Assembly: GCA_031177555.1 (NCBI GenBank)
Contig: JAPSGM010000076.1
Location: 1-8,040 of the forward strand
Direction: 5' to 3'
Source of the DNA: Chloroflexota bacterium
GTDB lineage: Bacteria > Chloroflexota > Limnocylindria > QHBO01
Length of the DNA stretch: 8,040 nucleotides
Shown here: one piece after another, positions 5,603-8,040 of the stretch
Layout: each line of letters begins with the position of its first letter
Position numbering within the stretch: the stretch's first letter is position 1
The notes under the pieces: model-generated
The model's input: the letters and a program-made list of their open reading frames with translations, nothing else
Database searches by the model: none
Told to the model about the DNA's origin: nothing
Made by a program: the position numbers and the translations under genes

Positions 5603-6594
5603 GATGCGCTCACCAGGCTCTTGCGGAACTGCCCGAAGTGCTCGAGCGCCAAGCCCGTGCCGACCGCCACCGAGTTGAGCGCGTTCTCTGCCACGTGGCA
5701 GGGGATCCCCGTGACTTGGGTCAGCAGCGTGTCCAGGTTGCGCAGCAGCGAGCCGCCACCTGACATGACCATGCCCTTGTCGATGATGTCGCTCGACAGC
5801 TCGGGCGGCGTGTCCTCCAGCACGTTCCGCACCGCGGTGATGATCTGCTGAAGTGGCTGCTCGATCGCCTCGGTGACCTCGGTGGAGGTGATCGGGATGG
5901 TGCGCGGCAGGCCCGCGATCATGTCGCGCCCCTTGACCTCCATGGTCATCGGCTCATCCATGGGCAGGGCGGAGCCGATGGCGATCTTGATCTCCTCGGC
6001 CGTCCGGTCGCCGATCATCAGGTTGTACTTGCGCCGGATGTAGTTGGTCAGCGCCTCATCCAGCTTGTTCCCCCCGACGCGGACCGACTGCCTGACCACG
6101 ATGCCGCCGAGCGCGATGACCGCGATCTCGCTGGTGCCGCCGCCGATGTCGATGATCAGGTTGCCGCTGGGGCTGGAGATGGGCACGTTCGAGCCGATGG
6201 CCGCCGCCAGCGGCTCCTCGATCAGGAAGGCGTCGCGCGCGCCCGCCTTGAGGGCAGCGTCCCGGACGGCCCGCTTCTCGACGCTGGTCACGCCCGAGGG
6301 GACGCTGATCATGACGTCCGGCTTGAACAGCCGGACGCGTGCCACCTTGTTGATGACGTAGCGCAGCATTGCCTCGGTGATGAGGTAGTCGGCGATGACC
6401 CCGTCGCGCATCGGCCGGATGGCCCGCACGTTGCCCGGCGTGCGCCCGATCATCTCGCGCGCCTCCTCGCCCACGGCCACCAGGCGGTTGTCGTCGTCGC
6501 TGATGGCCACCACCGATGGCTCGTTGAGCACGACGCCCTTGCCCTTGATGTAGACGAGGATGTTGGCAGTGCCGAGGTCGATCCCGATCTTCAT
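5599..6594 (-). CDS. mreB: Rod shape-determining actin homologue MreB
   Basis: This 331-residue actin-like ATPase polymerises beneath the membrane and guides lateral peptidoglycan synthesis. The actin-fold signatures are phosphate-1 IDLGTAN (5-11), the MRDGVIADY segment (62-70), ISVPSGVTSVEKRAV (96-110), IEEPLAAAIG (125-134), phosphate-2 IDIGGGTSEIAVI (148-160) and the adenosine motif MSGGGSLLRNLD (277-288). The length is normal. ATG 6594 begins directly with the conserved MKIGIDLG; the open frame continues far upstream but is non-coding there. A loose AGGA lies 13 nt before the ATG, so the ribosome site is weak. The gene heads a minus-strand operon. The usual partners mreC and mreD do not follow; a PHP protein and a YbhN-like protein do. 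The promoter candidate is TATACT at 6637-6642. Confidence 0.96.
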   Translation of the reverse strand: MKIGIDLGTANILVYIKGKGVVLNEPSVVAISDDDNRLVAVGEEAREMIGRTPGNVRAIRPMRDGVIADYLITEAMLRYVINKVARVRLFKPDVMISVPSGVTSVEKRAVRDAALKAGARDAFLIEEPLAAAIGSNVPISSPSGNLIIDIGGGTSEIAVIALGGIVVRQSVRVGGNKLDEALTNYIRRKYNLMIGDRTAEEIKIAIGSALPMDEPMTMEVKGRDMIAGLPRTIPITSTEVTEAIEQPLQQIITAVRNVLEDTPPELSSDIIDKGMVMSGGGSLLRNLDTLLTQVTGIPCHVAENALNSVAVGTGLALEHFGQFRKSLVSAS

Positions 6595-6636
6595 GCGCGC
6601 AACGTGTTCCTGCTGGTGGATGTGCGGGGCGCCCGC

Positions 6637-6642
6637 AGTATA
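6637..6642 (-). promoter_or_regulatory. Putative -10 of the mreB operon
   Basis: On the minus strand the hexamer is TATACT, one of the closest matches to the TATAAT consensus in this GC-rich window. It would start transcription about 36 nt before the mreB ATG. A second GGTAT repeats just upstream (GGTATCGGTAT). No clear -35 is found at 16-18 bp, so an activator may be needed; the GTGCC(A/C)GGG array begins 36 bp upstream. Confidence 0.45.
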
Positions 6643-6678
6643 CCGATACCGCCCTGGGACCCGGTCCTCCACGGGATA

Positions 6679-6724
6679 GTGCCCGGGGCGTGCCAGGGCG
6701 GCGTGCCAGGGCGGCGTGCCCGGG
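6679..6724. repeat. Four-copy GTGCC(A/C)GGG array between mreB and nei
   Basis: Copies lie at 6679-6687 (C), 6690-6698 (A), 6703-6711 (A) and 6716-6724 (C), with spacers gc, cggc and cggc. Copies 2-4 also form a 13-bp tandem repeat (6688-6726). The array sits in the 185-bp divergent region, upstream of both the mreB -10 and the nei -10. It may be a cluster of binding sites shared by the two genes, or a simple repeat grown by slippage. Confidence 0.55.
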
Positions 6725-6744
6725 CCGACCGGGGCGGCCACGGG

Positions 6745-6754
6745 CCGGATCCGG
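6745..6754. promoter_or_regulatory. Palindrome CCGGATCCGG at the nei -35 position
   Basis: This perfect 10-bp palindrome has its left half exactly where a -35 would lie, 17 bp before the TACCAT hexamer. It could be a small operator. Short GC palindromes are common in this base composition, so support is weak. Confidence 0.2.
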
Positions 6755-6767
6755 GGTCCTGCGCGGA

Positions 6768-6773
6768 TACCAT
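6768..6773 (+). promoter_or_regulatory. Putative -10 of nei, leaderless
   Basis: TACCAT ends 6 nt before ATG 6780, so transcription would start at the A of the start codon or within a base of it. No Shine-Dalgarno precedes the gene, in agreement with a leaderless transcript. No TTGACA-like -35 is visible. Confidence 0.4.
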
Positions 6774-6779
6774 CGGTAC

Positions 6780-7637
6780 ATGCCGGAGGGAGACACCATC
6801 TTCCGCAGCGCCGAGGTGCTGCGGCGTGCCCTGTTGGGCGGCGAGGTTCGCGAGGCCTGGTCGCAGCCGCGCCCCGGCCTGGCGCGCGTGCCGCGACTGT
6901 CGCGGTTGGTCGGGGAGCGGGTGACGGCGGTGGAGGCGCGCGGCAAGCACCTGCTGATCGGCTTCGCCGGCGGCCTCTGGCTGCGCACCCACATGCGCAT
7001 GCGCGGCTCCTGGCACCGATACCGGCCGGGCGAGTCCTGGCGCCTGCCCGCCTCACGCGCGTCCGCCGTCCTTCGCACCGATGCAGCCGTGGCCGTCTGC
7101 TTCGACGCGCCGGAGGTCGAGCTCCTGACCGATGCCGAGCTCGGCCGCCACCCCGTCCTGTCGGTGCTTGGGCCGGACCTGCTGGCTGCCCGCTTCGATG
7201 CGGACGAGGCTGTGCGCCGCTTGCGCGACGTCCGCTCCTCGGCGCTCGGCGAGGCGCTGCTCGACCAGCGCCTGGTGGCGGGGATGGGCAACGTCTACAA
7301 ATCGGAGGTCTGCTTCTTGGAGCGGCTGGACCCGTGGGGTCCCGTGGCCGACGCGCCGGAGGAGATGCTGCGGGCCGCCCTCGCCACCGCACGGCGCCTG
7401 CTGCAGGCGAACCTGCGCGGCGGGCCGCGGGTGACCACGGGGACCGGCGCCCCCGGCCGGTCGCTGTGGGTCTACGGGCGCGCCGGCCGGCCGTGCCGTC
7501 GCTGCGGCTCCCTCATCGTCGGTCGGCGGCAGGGCGAGCACGCGCGGATGACGTACTGGTGCCCGGGCTGCCAGCCGCCCGCCCTGTCGGCGCGGGGCGG
7601 CGTCATGCGCGCTGACAGCCGGCCAAATCGGTCATAA
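6780..7637 (+). CDS. nei: Endonuclease VIII-type DNA glycosylase (Fpg/Nei family)
   Basis: This 285-residue bifunctional DNA glycosylase/AP lyase removes oxidised bases in base excision repair. MPEGDT places the catalytic proline (Pro2) and Glu3 at the N-terminus once Met is removed. PEGDT, rather than PELPE, points to Nei, close to the actinobacterial Nei2 type. RGKHLLI holds the conserved Lys56. The helix-two-turn-helix covers LLDQRLVAGMGNVYKSEVCF (160-179). The C-terminal zinc finger has Cys239, Cys242, Cys261 and Cys264. About 20 residues follow the finger. An in-frame start 90 nt upstream would add a non-family Arg/Pro-rich stretch and bury Pro2, so ATG 6780 must be right. The TAA stop is also the first TAA of the phased array upstream of the next gene. 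With nfo nearby, two steps of the same repair pathway lie within 5 kb. Confidence 0.92.
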   Translation: MPEGDTIFRSAEVLRRALLGGEVREAWSQPRPGLARVPRLSRLVGERVTAVEARGKHLLIGFAGGLWLRTHMRMRGSWHRYRPGESWRLPASRASAVLRTDAAVAVCFDAPEVELLTDAELGRHPVLSVLGPDLLAARFDADEAVRRLRDVRSSALGEALLDQRLVAGMGNVYKSEVCFLERLDPWGPVADAPEEMLRAALATARRLLQANLRGGPRVTTGTGAPGRSLWVYGRAGRPCRRCGSLIVGRRQGEHARMTYWCPGCQPPALSARGGVMRADSRPNRS

Positions 7638-7660
7638 GCAGCCGGTAAGCGGCCAGTAAC
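7634..7660 (+). promoter_or_regulatory. Three-fold 11-bp-phased TAA array upstream of the terminal HTH gene
   Basis: TAA occurs at 7635, 7646 and 7657, 11 bp apart, in the contexts ATAAGC, CCGGTAAGC and CCAGTAACC. The last TAA begins 27 bp before GTG 7684, exactly as in the array before comF. Over the 28 bp of the array plus flank (7632-7659 against 451-478), 22 positions match by my count; beyond that the sequences diverge. The first TAA doubles as the nei stop codon. The regulator is unknown; self-control by the HTH protein is possible. Confidence 0.5.
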
Positions 7661-7683
7661 CGGTCCATCGGCATCATCGGCGC

Positions 7684-8040
7684 GTGCGCGACCTCGACCT
7701 CGGCCGACTGGTGCGTGCCCTGCGCCGGCGTCGCGGATGGGGCCAGGAGGACTGTGCCCGCCGCGCCCGCGTGGATCGGTCCACCTGGTCGAACCTGGAG
7801 CGCGGCCGGATCGACCGAATGGCGCTCGCCACGGTCAGGCTGTGCCTGGCCGTGCTCGAGGTCCGCATCGACCTCGTGCCGCGCTGGCACGGCTCGCAGC
7901 TGCCCCGCCTGCTCGACGAGTGGCACGCGACGCTTCAGGCCGCCTGGAAAGCGCGGCTGGAACGTTGGGGTTGGGTCGTGCGCGTGGAGGCGAGCTTCAA
8001 CCGGTTCGGCGACCGGGGGCGGGTCGATCTTTTGGCATGG
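7684..8040 (+). CDS. HTH protein with the start of a nuclease-like C-terminal domain (partial)
   Basis: 119 codons run off the window edge; no stop is seen. Residues 8-58 form an XRE-like HTH (LVRALRRRRGWGQEDCARRA, then VDRSTWSNLERGRIDR, then LATVRLCLAVL). A helical linker follows (72-95: LPRLLDEWHATLQ and onward). The last visible part, WVVRVEASFNRFGDRGRVDLLAW (Trp97-Trp119), resembles the first strands of a PD-(D/E)XK restriction-like fold, with Glu102 and Asp115 as possible metal ligands. The E-x-K part would lie beyond 8040. I recall similar HTH-plus-nuclease-like proteins in Chloroflexota and actinobacteria, but the function is not known to me. GTG 7684 gives a start nine residues before the first helix. 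A CATCAT sequence 6 nt upstream may be a weak leaderless -10. Confidence 0.75.
   Translation, partial: MRDLDLGRLVRALRRRRGWGQEDCARRARVDRSTWSNLERGRIDRMALATVRLCLAVLEVRIDLVPRWHGSQLPRLLDEWHATLQAAWKARLERWGWVVRVEASFNRFGDRGRVDLLAW

Noticed and set aside
6690..6779. Upstream in-frame start for nei
   Set aside because: It would add about 30 residues encoded by the repeat array and mask the catalytic N-terminal proline.
6595..7392. N-terminal extension of mreB by 266 codons
   Set aside because: The extension is antisense to nei and Arg/Pro-rich. MreB proteins start at or near the conserved MKIGIDLG, present at 6594.

Overview
The window is about 70% G+C with tightly packed genes on both strands. It looks like ordinary chromosome from a free-living, high-GC bacterium. 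Chloroflexota (Limnocylindria-like) or a deep actinobacterial relative is my inference, from the style of the proteins: an actinobacterial-type Nei, a divergent DUF192 protein, and an HTH protein with the start of a nuclease-like domain. I see no tRNA, rRNA, CRISPR array, IS element or phage gene.

Layout. Left plus-strand block (59-1785): a DUF192 protein, the ComF-type phosphoribosyltransferase comF, and a long-form ribosome hibernation factor (hpf). A 52-residue single-span membrane protein follows on the minus strand (1801-1959). Its start codon overlaps head to head with that of a plus-strand endonuclease IV gene (nfo, 1958-2995). The nfo end overlaps, tail to tail, a minus-strand XRE-type regulator (2979-3422). 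Next comes a minus-strand operon transcribed from right to left: mreB (5599-6594), a PHP-family metal-dependent phosphoesterase (4700-5602) and a YbhN/LPG-synthase-TM-like multispan membrane protein (3562-4713). The joints overlap by 4 and 14 bp. Across a 185-bp divergent intergenic region lies an endonuclease VIII-type glycosylase (nei, 6780-7637). The window ends inside a second HTH protein (7684 onward).

How the genes work together. Two base-excision-repair enzymes (nfo, nei), a DNA-uptake-associated protein (ComF) and an HTH protein with a probable nuclease-like C-terminus point to DNA maintenance. mreB-PHP-YbhN form a transcriptional unit linked to the cell envelope, without the usual mreC/mreD. 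hpf silences ribosomes in starvation.

The most interesting signals are in the intergenic DNA. (1) Two copies of a three-fold, 11-bp-phased (G/A)TAA array sit at exactly the same distance (27 bp) upstream of two unrelated genes, comF and the terminal HTH gene. (2) A four-copy GTGCC(A/C)GGG array lies between mreB and nei. (3) A recurring extended -10 element, TGCTAnnnT, precedes three genes. (4) A 12-bp interrupted inverted repeat precedes the XRE regulator. Some promoters sit 6-7 bp from the start codon, suggesting leaderless transcripts. All regulatory calls come from reading the sequence and have not been tested.
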